A DNA stretch of 7,986 nucleotides from Acidobacteria bacterium CG_4_9_14_3_um_filter_49_7. Its GTDB lineage: Bacteria > Acidobacteriota > Holophagae > Thermotomaculales > Thermotomaculaceae. Under the pieces are notes generated by a model. That model was not told the origin of the DNA, did no database searches, and saw nothing but the letters and a program-made list of their open reading frames with translations. Below are positions 1-5,473 of the stretch, piece after piece; position 1 is the stretch's first letter; every line of letters begins with the position of its first letter. The position numbers and the translations under genes were made by a program. The stretch lies in contig PFTO01000180.1 of assembly GCA_002789615.1 (NCBI GenBank), forward strand, positions 1-7,986, written 5' to 3'.

Positions 1-948
1 AATGAAACCGGGTTCGGCATCATAAACACCGCCGCATATAATCTCCCGGAAATGACTGGGGAACTAAAGGACCTGGAAGGATTTTTGATAGCCGACGCTC
101 TTCGAAAGTGCAGAACTATCGACGACTTTGAAACGCTTGTCAGGACCAATCTGGGTCAAAACCTGGGTGTGGAATCCAATTTCGGGGTGATTGACGCCGC
201 CGGTAATGCCATGCTTTTTGAAATCCACAACCACGGGTTCAAGAAATTTGACCCCGCAAACGTTCCGGAAAAATACCTCATCAATACCAACTTCTCCCGA
301 AGCGGCACAATAGACAAAGGTGCCGGCTATATGCGATTTGCCCGGGCAACTGAGCTGTTCGCTGCATTGGGCGGAAAACTCATCCGGCCAGAAGATATTC
401 TTCACCGCTTTTCCAGAGATACAGGTAATGTTCTGGTCGATCAACCCACACCCGAGAACTTCAACCTGTACCCGGCGTCACCGGATACATGGATTTCAAC
501 GAGAGACAGCATCAATAAGTTCTACACCTCTGCCTGCATCGTTCTTGTGGGGAAGAACCCGGATCACCCGAAGCGTCCTGCCATGTTGTGGATTATCCCC
601 GGTGAACCCCTCACGGCAATCGCAATTCCACTGTGGGTAGAAGCGGGAAAAGTCCCAGACATCCTCTGGAAAGGGGAAAAGGCCGCAATATGGGAAGAAT
701 CCGCAAAACTCAAAGCAATCATCCGCCCGTACCGGAAAGGCAACATGCAAGACTATATGCGTATCAACAGGATGGACAACAAAGATCACACCGGCTACCT
801 CCCCGGCCTTCTGGCGATCGAAAACCGGATTTTCAAAGACACCGCAGACTTTCTGGAACATCCCCACACGCCGTCAGAGCTGGCACAGTTCCAGGAGAAA
901 ATGGCGGAGATCGTGATGGATGCGCTCCGGCTTGCCGCAGCTCAGTGA
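1..948 (+). CDS. C45-type Ntn-hydrolase / acyl-CoA:6-APA acyltransferase family protein (5' truncated)
   Basis: The reading frame is open from base 1 (NETGFGIINTAAYNL...) to a TGA at 946-948, so the 315 visible residues are the C-terminal part of a longer protein; the Met at 52 is internal. The segment NETGFGIINTAAYNL, then ESNFGVIDAAGNAMLFEI and the YLINTNFS stretch with its Asn, is the pattern I recognise from the acyl-coenzyme A:6-aminopenicillanic-acid acyltransferase / linear amide C-N hydrolase group (peptidase C45-like), autoprocessed Ntn hydrolases with a catalytic N-terminal Cys. That Cys and any signal peptide would lie upstream of this window. The substrate cannot be read from the sequence; family members cleave or transfer acyl groups on amide bonds. 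It is separate from the housekeeping operon and on the opposite strand. No clear terminator follows in 949-1022. Family confidence is moderate, gene reality high. Confidence 0.75.
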   Translation, partial: NETGFGIINTAAYNLPEMTGELKDLEGFLIADALRKCRTIDDFETLVRTNLGQNLGVESNFGVIDAAGNAMLFEIHNHGFKKFDPANVPEKYLINTNFSRSGTIDKGAGYMRFARATELFAALGGKLIRPEDILHRFSRDTGNVLVDQPTPENFNLYPASPDTWISTRDSINKFYTSACIVLVGKNPDHPKRPAMLWIIPGEPLTAIAIPLWVEAGKVPDILWKGEKAAIWEESAKLKAIIRPYRKGNMQDYMRINRMDNKDHTGYLPGLLAIENRIFKDTADFLEHPHTPSELAQFQEKMAEIVMDALRLAAAQ

Positions 949-1022
949 CGAGTGGATTGTGAATGGTGCCAGAAACAAAAAGTCCTGGGTCTAGATTCCA
1001 CCCCATCGGAGATCCAATGTGT

Positions 1023-1051
1023 TTGACGATTTTTCAGTGGAATGGTATGAT
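1023..1051 (+). promoter_or_regulatory. Sigma-A-type promoter of tRNA-Leu
   Basis: TTGACG at 1023-1028 and TATGAT at 1046-1051 are separated by exactly 17 bases, close to the vegetative sigma-factor consensus. The predicted transcription start (about 1058) lies only about two bases before the mature tRNA 5' end at 1060, so the primary transcript has almost no leader for RNase P to remove. No FIS-like or stringent discriminator was assessed. Confidence 0.8.
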
Positions 1052-1059
1052 TCTCCAGC

Positions 1060-1146
1060 GCCCGGATGGCGGAATTGGTAGACGCAAGGGACTTAAAATC
1101 CCTCGGGGTCTTCCCTGTGCCGGTTCGATCCCGGCTCCGGGCACCA
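1060..1146 (+). tRNA. tRNA-Leu (anticodon UAA)
   Basis: A complete class II tRNA is visible. The acceptor stem GCCCGGA (1060-1066) pairs with TCCGGGC (1136-1142), followed by discriminator A1143 and an encoded CCA (1144-1146). The anticodon stem AGGGA/TCCCT (1087-1091/1099-1103) carries loop CTTAAAA, with anticodon TAA at 1094-1096, which reads UUA leucine codons. A long variable arm (about 1104-1118), typical of leucine and serine tRNAs, precedes the T arm GCCGG-TTCGATC-CCGGC (1119-1135). All expected stems pair without mismatch. It has its own promoter just upstream and is a single tRNA rather than a cluster. No U-tracted terminator follows directly; a small CCTGC-CCC-GCAGG hairpin sits at 1156-1168. 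Confidence 0.97.
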
Positions 1147-1257
1147 CTTCCCGTTCCTGCCCCGCAGGGCCGGAATGTTAAATGTTGAGTGAAGAAAAAT
1201 CAGGGAACGAGCACCTCATTTAGTGCATATAACTAATCTATTATCTTTCCCCTTCAT

Positions 1258-1316
1258 CGCTAAAGCTGCAAAGCGGGGTACAGGCACCTACGGCGCCTTG
1301 CGCCGCAGCTTCAGCG
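1258..1316 (+). other. Long imperfect hairpin in non-coding DNA
   Basis: CGCT-A-AAGCTGC (1258-1269) pairs with GCAGCTT-C-AGCG (1305-1316): eleven pairs interrupted by one A/C mismatch. Inside it, GGCGC (1292-1296) and GCGCC (1300-1304) form a second hairpin with a CTT loop. No T-run follows on either strand, so it is not a simple terminator. It could be part of a larger RNA read through from the tRNA promoter, or a dispersed palindromic repeat; a similar GC-rich core occurs at 7939-7952. The stretch from 1147 to 1257 shows nothing else beyond a small CCTGC hairpin at 1156-1168. Confidence 0.5.
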
Positions 1317-1361
1317 TTGCGGTCTCCGTTTTGCTCGGTTCCTATCTTACTTTCCCATCTG

Positions 1362-1382
1362 CCGGTCTGCGAAGCAGCCCGG
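1362..1382 (+). other. Short hairpin upstream of the ncRNA
   Basis: CCGG-T-CTGC (1362-1370) pairs with GCAG-C-CCGG (1374-1382) around a GAA loop, giving eight pairs and one T/C mismatch. It lies just before the candidate -10 box of the raiA-like RNA, where a -35 box would be expected, and no T-tract follows. Its role is unknown. Confidence 0.35.
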
Positions 1383-1401
1383 GCTCCATTCAAAAAAGGA
1401 A

Positions 1402-1407
1402 TACAAT
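1402..1407 (+). promoter_or_regulatory. Candidate -10 box of the raiA-like RNA
   Basis: TACAAT at 1402-1407 would place transcription start near 1414, three bases before the first paired base (1417) of the structured RNA, which is the spacing expected for an independently transcribed RNA. No TTGACA-like -35 box is seen 16-18 bases upstream and there is no TGn extension, so this is a weak call. The box also lies inside a GGAAT-ACA-ATTCC palindrome (1399-1410... core at 1399-1411), which might bind a regulator or be coincidental. Confidence 0.35.
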
Positions 1408-1413
1408 TCCTCA

Positions 1414-1581
1414 AATCCATTGTGGGGAGGGAGAGGATTCTCACCCCCAGAATGGGACGCGACCGATTGGGCCAGATGTGCGGGTTTGCGACCGGAGCGA
1501 AGGAGGAGAAGTACATGCGTATGCGACGAGGAGCGGAGGGAGTAAACGCATGCAGATGGCCCGAGACTTGAGCGTCAATGG
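1414..1581 (+). ncRNA. Structured ncRNA, probable raiA motif
   Basis: Seen in the sequence: a nested set of perfect helices. P1 is CCATTG (1417-1422) with CAATGG (1576-1581). A side hairpin is TGGGG (1423-1427) with CCCCA (1445-1449), extended by GAGA/TCTC (1431-1434/1439-1442). Next come GACGC (1456-1460) with GCGTC (1572-1576), GGGCC (1469-1473) with GGCCC (1558-1562), and CATGCGT (1514-1520) with ACGCATG (1546-1552). C1576 can pair in only one of the two helices it appears in. The purine-rich segments between helices (GGAGCGAAGGAG, GACGAGGAGCGGAGG, CAGATGGCCCGA) and the overall architecture match my recollection of the raiA motif, an abundant Clostridia/Actinomycetota RNA linked to sporulation and aggregation in Clostridium acetobutylicum. 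That RNA usually lies between raiA and comFC, neither of which is present here. The family assignment is from memory and not verified; the folded nature is much more certain than the name. Confidence 0.6.
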
Positions 1582-1610
1582 AAAAGAGGGGGGGGATACT
1601 GTGCATTACT

Positions 1611-1649
1611 CACAGAACTCACATTTCAAAAAACTGTGTTTTTTGAAAT
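1611..1649 (+). terminator. Possible bidirectional terminator hairpin
   Basis: ATTTCAAAAAAC (1623-1634) and GTTTTTTGAAAT (1638-1649) are a perfect 12-base inverted repeat around TGT. Alternatively CACAG (1611-1615) can pair with CTGTG (1634-1638), or CACA (1620-1623) with TGTG (1635-1638), each placing a run of six T (1639-1644) directly after a stem on the plus strand. The inverted repeat presents the same T-run on the minus strand, so it could stop both the ncRNA and the converging operon. The stem is A/T-rich and weak, so function is uncertain. Another hairpin, CTGTG/CACAG (1599-1603/1611-1615), competes for the same bases. Confidence 0.4.
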
Positions 1650-1650
1650 A

Positions 1651-1711
1651 GGAACTTTCACGGAAGTGTAACGTTGAGCTTGCTCATAAGGGGCGCTTCT
1701 GGGAAAGTTCC
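1651..1711 (+). other. 61-nt extended hairpin before terminator
   Basis: Bases 1651-1669 pair with 1693-1711 at 18 of 19 positions (three G-U), starting with GGAACTTTC / GAAAGTTCC and broken only at A1660/G1702. The apical part holds a smaller TGAG-CTTG-CTCA hairpin (1675-1686). Such a long stem is unlikely by chance. It lies between the raiA-like RNA and the terminator with no gene downstream on this strand, so it is not a leader regulator. It may be a separate small RNA, the 3' domain of a longer ncRNA, or a remnant of a repeat. Confidence 0.5.
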
Positions 1712-1745
1712 GTGCTCCCGACGTAGGCGGGAGTGCGGGTTTTCT
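1712..1745 (+). terminator. Rho-independent terminator (plus strand)
   Basis: GTGCTCCCG (1712-1720) pairs with CGGGAGTGC (1728-1736) around the loop ACGTAGG, with two G-U pairs, followed by GGG and TTTTCT (1740-1745). The T-tract abuts the stop codon of the minus-strand membrane-protein gene (1744-1746). It would end plus-strand transcripts of the tRNA/ncRNA interval before they run into the converging operon. On the minus strand no T-run follows the stem. Its base could extend into 1709-1711, which are also the foot of the preceding hairpin. Confidence 0.7.
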
Positions 1746-2445
1746 AACCGTCAATTACCTGTGGCTTTCCCTCTCCGTTGGCTTGGGCCTTCCACCGCAG
1801 TCCTGTTGCGATGGTCACGACGACCGCAGCGAGGATGAGGTCAGGGACGAGGGGGAAGAGACTTCCTTCCTTTAACAATGCGACCGCTTTCTGATAAAAG
1901 GGGAATTCCAGATAACTGATAGATGCCATCCGTGCCAGGGCGGGTGAAAAAAAGTCCCGGAAATCGTTCATGTACATGACAAGGGGGCCGGCAAGCTGAA
2001 TGCAAGCCATCACCACCGCGGCGGCAGTCCGGCTGCCACGAAACAGCCAGCTGAATAGTTTTAAGATACTGTTCAAAGTGAACAGAAATATAATTGTGAT
2101 CAGAAGCATTCGGGAGGGCGGTAGCTGCCGCAGCTTAACACTTAGCGGAAGCAGCAAAATGGCCAGCAAGCCAGCCTGGAAGATCGCCAGACGAACGAAG
2201 GGTCGCTTTACCTCTCCCCCATACAGGATCAATGATATCCAGGTCAATATCGGTAACAGCGCACCGAATGCACTACAGAAGGCTGCGTTGACCAGGTTTC
2301 CGTTTACGCTCACCGGTAAGGCCATGTTTCCCAGCTGGACCCCGGCGGGAGATACGGAAAGGGGAATCAGAAACACCACGACTGTGGGAAGGAGAACCCA
2401 CAGGATGGTTTTACAACCGGGCCAGAATTTCTTCCACGACTTCAT
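1744..2445 (-). CDS. Unrecognised polytopic membrane protein, last gene of operon
   Basis: I do not recognise the family. The 233-residue product begins MKSWKKFW and shows about six hydrophobic segments (roughly residues 13-31, 50-75, 83-101, 112-134, 140-158 and 196-216) with Lys/Arg-rich flanks and a short polar tail ending QVIDG. The pattern of six helices with a large loop before the last resembles ABC-2 type permeases lacking an adjacent ATPase, but this is only a resemblance. I prefer the ATG at 2445 (GGAG ten bases upstream, ordinary N-terminal anchor) over the in-frame ATG at 2481. The preferred start overlaps the end of cmk by 35 bases, so translation is probably coupled. It is the distal gene of the operon, and its stop is met by the terminator T-tract of the opposite transcript. 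Confidence 0.75.
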   Translation of the reverse strand: MKSWKKFWPGCKTILWVLLPTVVVFLIPLSVSPAGVQLGNMALPVSVNGNLVNAAFCSAFGALLPILTWISLILYGGEVKRPFVRLAIFQAGLLAILLLPLSVKLRQLPPSRMLLITIIFLFTLNSILKLFSWLFRGSRTAAAVVMACIQLAGPLVMYMNDFRDFFSPALARMASISYLEFPFYQKAVALLKEGSLFPLVPDLILAAVVVTIATGLRWKAQANGEGKPQVIDG

Positions 2446-3061
2446 CAATGGTTTTCTCCGTAGTTTCCACGAGGATAGCATCTTTCGCTTGCTTCAGGGG
2501 GGCCAGAGATCTTTCAGCGTCCTGCTGGTCCCGCTCCTTCTGCTCCCGGAGGATTCCCTCAATGGTTATGGTGGTTTTCGGATCTTTTTCTTTCAGCTGT
2601 ATATATCGGCGTCTGGCACGCTCTTCAGGGGATGCCACAATAAAAAACTTATGGTCAGCATCGGGAAACACAACCGTGCCAATGTCTCGCCCTTCCACAA
2701 CAGATGGACGACTGAGTCCGATTTTTCGCTGCAACGCAGTCATCAATTGGCGCACTGCCGATAGCTTGGAGTAGTCAGACGCGTGGCGGGCGGCTTCAGG
2801 TGTCAGTATTCTGTCGGAAACGTCCTCACTATTCAGCAGAATCCGCCCATCTGCACCAAAATTAACATCTACGGATTCCAGAACTTTGTCTGTCACCTCA
2901 GTATTATCACAGGGGATATCATTATCCGCCAGGTAGAGACCGACAGCTCGATACATTGCCCCGGTATTGAGGTAAAACCAGCCTTGTTTTTCTGCCACAA
3001 GCCGGGCGACCGTGCTCTTACCGGAACCGGATGGGCCATCAATAGCAATAACAGCGACCAT
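2411..3061 (-). CDS. cmk: Cytidylate kinase
   Basis: The enzyme phosphorylates CMP and dCMP with ATP to CDP and dCDP in the cytoplasm, recycling the CMP released by RNA turnover and phospholipid synthesis. The 216-residue length is normal for the short bacterial form. The P-loop GPSGSGKS spans residues 9-16 (Lys15, Ser16). The LNTGAMYRA segment (31-39) and EGRDIGT (123-129) are the family's nucleotide-monophosphate-binding motifs. The lid with RARRRY (148-153) and the RDQQDAERSLAPL stretch (177-189, with Arg177, Asp178, Asp181, Arg184) complete the active site. The ATG at 3061 directly follows the TGA of the upstream aminotransferase (no gap), with GAGGTG about seven bases ahead. No missing key residue is seen. 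Confidence 0.97.
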   Translation of the reverse strand: MVAVIAIDGPSGSGKSTVARLVAEKQGWFYLNTGAMYRAVGLYLADNDIPCDNTEVTDKVLESVDVNFGADGRILLNSEDVSDRILTPEAARHASDYSKLSAVRQLMTALQRKIGLSRPSVVEGRDIGTVVFPDADHKFFIVASPEERARRRYIQLKEKDPKTTITIEGILREQKERDQQDAERSLAPLKQAKDAILVETTEKTIDEVVEEILARL

Positions 3062-4159
3062 TCACAGCACCTCTTCCAGTACACGGATGAATTTTTCATT
3101 ATCGGGTCTGTGGCCAAAACTCATGCGGAACCAGTGAGGCATATTGTAGCCATGAAGGGGTCGGATAATGACACCCCGACGCTGCATTTCAGTGAATACG
3201 GGGACGATATCCCTTTTCGTATCCACGGCGATGAAGTTTCCCTCCTCAGCCAGATAGGAAAGCCCGATTCGATCCAATTCCTTCAGCACATACGCTTTTT
3301 CCTTTTTCACATGGGCAACAGAAGCACGGACGTGATCATCACAGTCCATTGCCGCCGTGCAGGCTACCTGTGCCAGAATGTTGACATTAAAAGGAGACCG
3401 TACTTTACCCAGCATGAACAAAAGATCCGGATGGGCAAACGCATATCCGACTCGGAGACCCGCAAGACCGTAAATTTTTGAAAACGTACGAAGAATAATC
3501 ACATTCTTACGGCCCTGTTCCTGAATGTATTTCATGGAGTTCGGATAGTCTCGATTTTCCACAAACTCAAAATAGGCCTCATCAATGACAATGAGGATGT
3601 CATCCGGAACCTGCTCCACAAACGAGTCCAGCTTTTCGCCTGAAATCATGGTGGTAGTGGGATTACTGGGATTGCTGAGGTAAATAATCTTTGTTGAATC
3701 GTCAATTGCCTTCAGAAACGCATCCAGATCCAGGCGGTACCCGGGAGCGGCCGGAATTTCCACTCCTCTATGATTAGACGCATAAGTGGCCACCTTGTAC
3801 ATTGCAAAGTCATATTGTGAATAAAAGGCAGTTTCACCGACGTCCAGCAGCGCTTTTGACGCCATTTCTATGATTTCAGCAGCTCCATTCCCGAAAAAAA
3901 TCCACTCCGGGTCTATGTTGAACTTTTCCCCCATTTTTTCCCGAAGGTAAAAAGCGCCTCCATCGGGGTAAATGTGCACCCGGTCAATCGCTTCATGAAG
4001 CGCCTTTTTTACTTTTTCCGGTGTTCCAAGCGGGTTTTCATTGGATGCCAGTTTCGCAATGTCTTTCGGATCAAGACCATACTCCCGAACAACAGTTTCA
4101 ATCGGCTTTCCTGGAACATAGGGGGAAAGAGAATTTATCAGCTTTGGTTGTCTGATCAT
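3062..4159 (-). CDS. hisC: HisC-like PLP-dependent aminotransferase
   Basis: This is a fold-type I, class I/II aminotransferase of the histidinol-phosphate aminotransferase family, which exchanges amino groups between glutamate/2-oxoglutarate and histidinol phosphate/imidazole acetol phosphate, or in some members aromatic amino acids. Numbered from the GTG at 4162: SNENPLG (40-46), Tyr65, GNGAAE (91-96), Asn167 in NPSNPT, Asp194 in IDEAY, the Schiff-base Lys229 in RTFSKIYGLAGLRVGY, Arg237 for phosphate, and Arg346 for substrate carboxylate. The usual NPNNPTG reads NPSNPTT here. No his genes are adjacent, whereas cmk follows directly, recalling the hisC-tyrA-aroA-cmk order of other bacteria, so an aromatic substrate is possible. 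GAGGAGG (4170-4164) is one base from the GTG at 4162 but four from the ATG at 4159, which I chose. Confidence 0.9.
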   Translation of the reverse strand: MIRQPKLINSLSPYVPGKPIETVVREYGLDPKDIAKLASNENPLGTPEKVKKALHEAIDRVHIYPDGGAFYLREKMGEKFNIDPEWIFFGNGAAEIIEMASKALLDVGETAFYSQYDFAMYKVATYASNHRGVEIPAAPGYRLDLDAFLKAIDDSTKIIYLSNPSNPTTTMISGEKLDSFVEQVPDDILIVIDEAYFEFVENRDYPNSMKYIQEQGRKNVIILRTFSKIYGLAGLRVGYAFAHPDLLFMLGKVRSPFNVNILAQVACTAAMDCDDHVRASVAHVKKEKAYVLKELDRIGLSYLAEEGNFIAVDTKRDIVPVFTEMQRRGVIIRPLHGYNMPHWFRMSFGHRPDNEKFIRVLEEVL

Positions 4160-4171
4160 CACGCCTCCTCG

Positions 4172-4954
4172 TCAACTTTTCTGTTTTCCACCGGGATTCT
4201 TTTTCCGCACTGCCCTTTCGTTCTTTGCAGGGGGCATCAGGAGTGCTTCCACCTCCCCGGTAGATAACCGTCGATACTGGCCGGGGCCGAGGCCCTCGGC
4301 ACTAAGGTCGCCGATTCGCACGCGTTTCAGTTTCACAACCGGATGGCCGACTTTCTGGAACATCCGTCGTAACTGGTTTTTCTTTCCTTCAATTAACTCC
4401 ACCTCAAGCCAGCTGTTGAGTCCGTGTCCCACCATCCGAACCTTTGCCTTACGGGTCTTTACTCCATCCAGTACCATTCCGTTTTCAAGCCTTGCAATTG
4501 TCCGGTCATCGGGAACGCCCCGGACCCGGATAAGGTAGGTCTTGCCCACGTGGCTTGCCGGACTCATCATGTGATTGGCAAATTCTCCATCATTGGTAAT
4601 GAGAAGAAGGCCCTCGGAATTCAAATCCAGCCGACCGACAGGGAACAGCCCCTTCCGTTCTTCCGAACCCAGTAAATCCATCACTGTGGTCCGTTTCTTC
4701 TCATCACTTTTCGTTGTCACAACACCAAGCGGTTTGTAAAGGAGGATATATACCTGCTTTTTCATAGGATGAATGATTTCTCCATCCACCTTGACAACAT
4801 CCCGGCTGATATCTGCCCGGGTGCCCAGTTCCATTACCCGCTTTCCATTAACAGTCACCCGGCCTTCCTCAATCAGTAGTTCCGCTTTTCTTCTGGAACA
4901 TATCCCCGCCCTGGCGATAATTTTCTGCACCCGATCTCCGATTTTTTCAGTCAT
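4172..4954 (-). CDS. rluB: rRNA pseudouridine synthase, RluB/RsuA family
   Basis: The enzyme isomerises a specific uridine to pseudouridine in ribosomal RNA; the Bacillus-type orthologue in this gene position is RluB, acting on 23S rRNA. The 260-residue protein starts with an S4 RNA-binding domain (about 6-60: RVQKIIARAGICSRRKAELL, VTVNGKRV), then the catalytic domain with YKPLGVVTT (73-81) and GRLDLNSEGLLLITNDG (107-123), in which Asp110 is the catalytic aspartate. KNQLRRMFQKVGHPVVKLKR is the family's C-terminal signature. The last 20 or so residues are a Lys-rich tail. The ATG at 4954-4952 overlaps the TGA of scpB in an ATGA, with AGGAG ten bases upstream, which fixes the start. RsuA-family members act on different rRNA sites, so the exact uridine is inferred from context. 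Confidence 0.93.
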   Translation of the reverse strand: MTEKIGDRVQKIIARAGICSRRKAELLIEEGRVTVNGKRVMELGTRADISRDVVKVDGEIIHPMKKQVYILLYKPLGVVTTKSDEKKRTTVMDLLGSEERKGLFPVGRLDLNSEGLLLITNDGEFANHMMSPASHVGKTYLIRVRGVPDDRTIARLENGMVLDGVKTRKAKVRMVGHGLNSWLEVELIEGKKNQLRRMFQKVGHPVVKLKRVRIGDLSAEGLGPGQYRRLSTGEVEALLMPPAKNERAVRKKNPGGKQKS

Positions 4955-5472
4955 GAGTCATTCACTCCTATTTCTTCAAGTGACGGAAGATCGCCAAGGG
5001 AATTCAGTCCAAACAGCTCCAGAAACTTCTGCGAGGTCCGGTACAGCATGGGTCGGCCGATTACGTCCTTCCTTCCAGCAATTCGGATCAGTTCCAATGC
5101 CTGGAGGTTCCGCAGAATATTAGACACAGACTGAACACCGCGCATTGCCGCAACTTCCTGGGACGTAATGGGTTGCCGGTACGACACAATGGCAAGCGTC
5201 TCAAACGCCGCCTGGGAAAGAGACAGTGATCGATCCGTGTCCTTCATCTTCAGTACCATGGGGTAGAAACGCCTGGAAGTCATAAACTGATAGCCGCCAG
5301 CCAACTTAAAGAGATTGATTCCTCTGTGACTGCAGTCAACGCTCAATTCCTCAACTGCCGCCTGTACCAGTGTGCGTTCCACTTCCAACACTCTCGCAAT
5401 CTTATCCACAGACAACGGAGAATCGGATGCAAATATCAGTGCTTCAACTGTGGCCTTGAAATCGGTATTCAT
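4951..5472 (-). CDS. scpB: Segregation and condensation protein B
   Basis: ScpB dimers bind the kleisin ScpA and, with SMC, form the bacterial condensin that compacts and separates sister chromosomes. From the ATG at 5472 the product is 173 residues: two winged-helix domains, the first starting ATVEALIFASDSPLSVDKIA, the second with LSQAAFETLAIVSYRQPITS, RGVQSVSNILRNLQAL and GRKDVIGRPMLYRTSQKFLELFGLNSLGDLPSL, all classic family motifs. An upstream in-frame TTG at 5490 would add six residues and overlap scpA by 17 bases but has no Shine-Dalgarno; the ATG has GAGG ten bases ahead and starts one base after the scpA stop. The scpA-scpB order and tight spacing suggest coupled translation giving balanced subunits. 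The gene is somewhat shorter than many homologues, chiefly lacking a long C-terminal tail. Confidence 0.96.
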   Translation of the reverse strand: MNTDFKATVEALIFASDSPLSVDKIARVLEVERTLVQAAVEELSVDCSHRGINLFKLAGGYQFMTSRRFYPMVLKMKDTDRSLSLSQAAFETLAIVSYRQPITSQEVAAMRGVQSVSNILRNLQALELIRIAGRKDVIGRPMLYRTSQKFLELFGLNSLGDLPSLEEIGVNDS

Positions 5473-5473
5473 G

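Noticed and set aside
1130..1146. Phage or island attachment site at the tRNA-Leu 3' end
   Set aside because: No second copy of the tRNA 3' end and no integrase were seen in the window.
1156..1168. tRNA terminator CCTGC-CCC-GCAGG
   Set aside because: The stem has only five pairs and is followed by GCCGGAATG with no T-run, so it is not a convincing terminator.
963..1181. A 72-codon open frame overlapping the tRNA
   Set aside because: It reads through the whole tRNA-Leu gene and its promoter, so it is not a gene.
1223..1651. A 142-codon plus-strand open frame across the non-coding interval
   Set aside because: It runs through the helices of the structured RNA, has no Shine-Dalgarno at its start, a composition unlike a real protein, and overlaps opposing open frames of similar length, so it is chance.
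1147..1743. OLE, ROOL, GOLLD, tmRNA, RNase P RNA, 6S RNA or SRP RNA
   Set aside because: I found no tRNA-like end for tmRNA, no RNase P core signature, no SRP tetraloop pattern and none of the gene context of OLE; the helices fit the raiA-like model better. Only a covariance search could exclude all of these.
1414..1745. Riboswitch or T-box leader
   Set aside because: No plus-strand gene follows the terminator, and no T-box, S-box, cobalamin or thiamine core sequence is visible.
2000..2764. A 254-codon plus-strand open frame
   Set aside because: It is antisense to cmk and the membrane-protein gene, whose products have clear family motifs or membrane segments; the antisense product does not.
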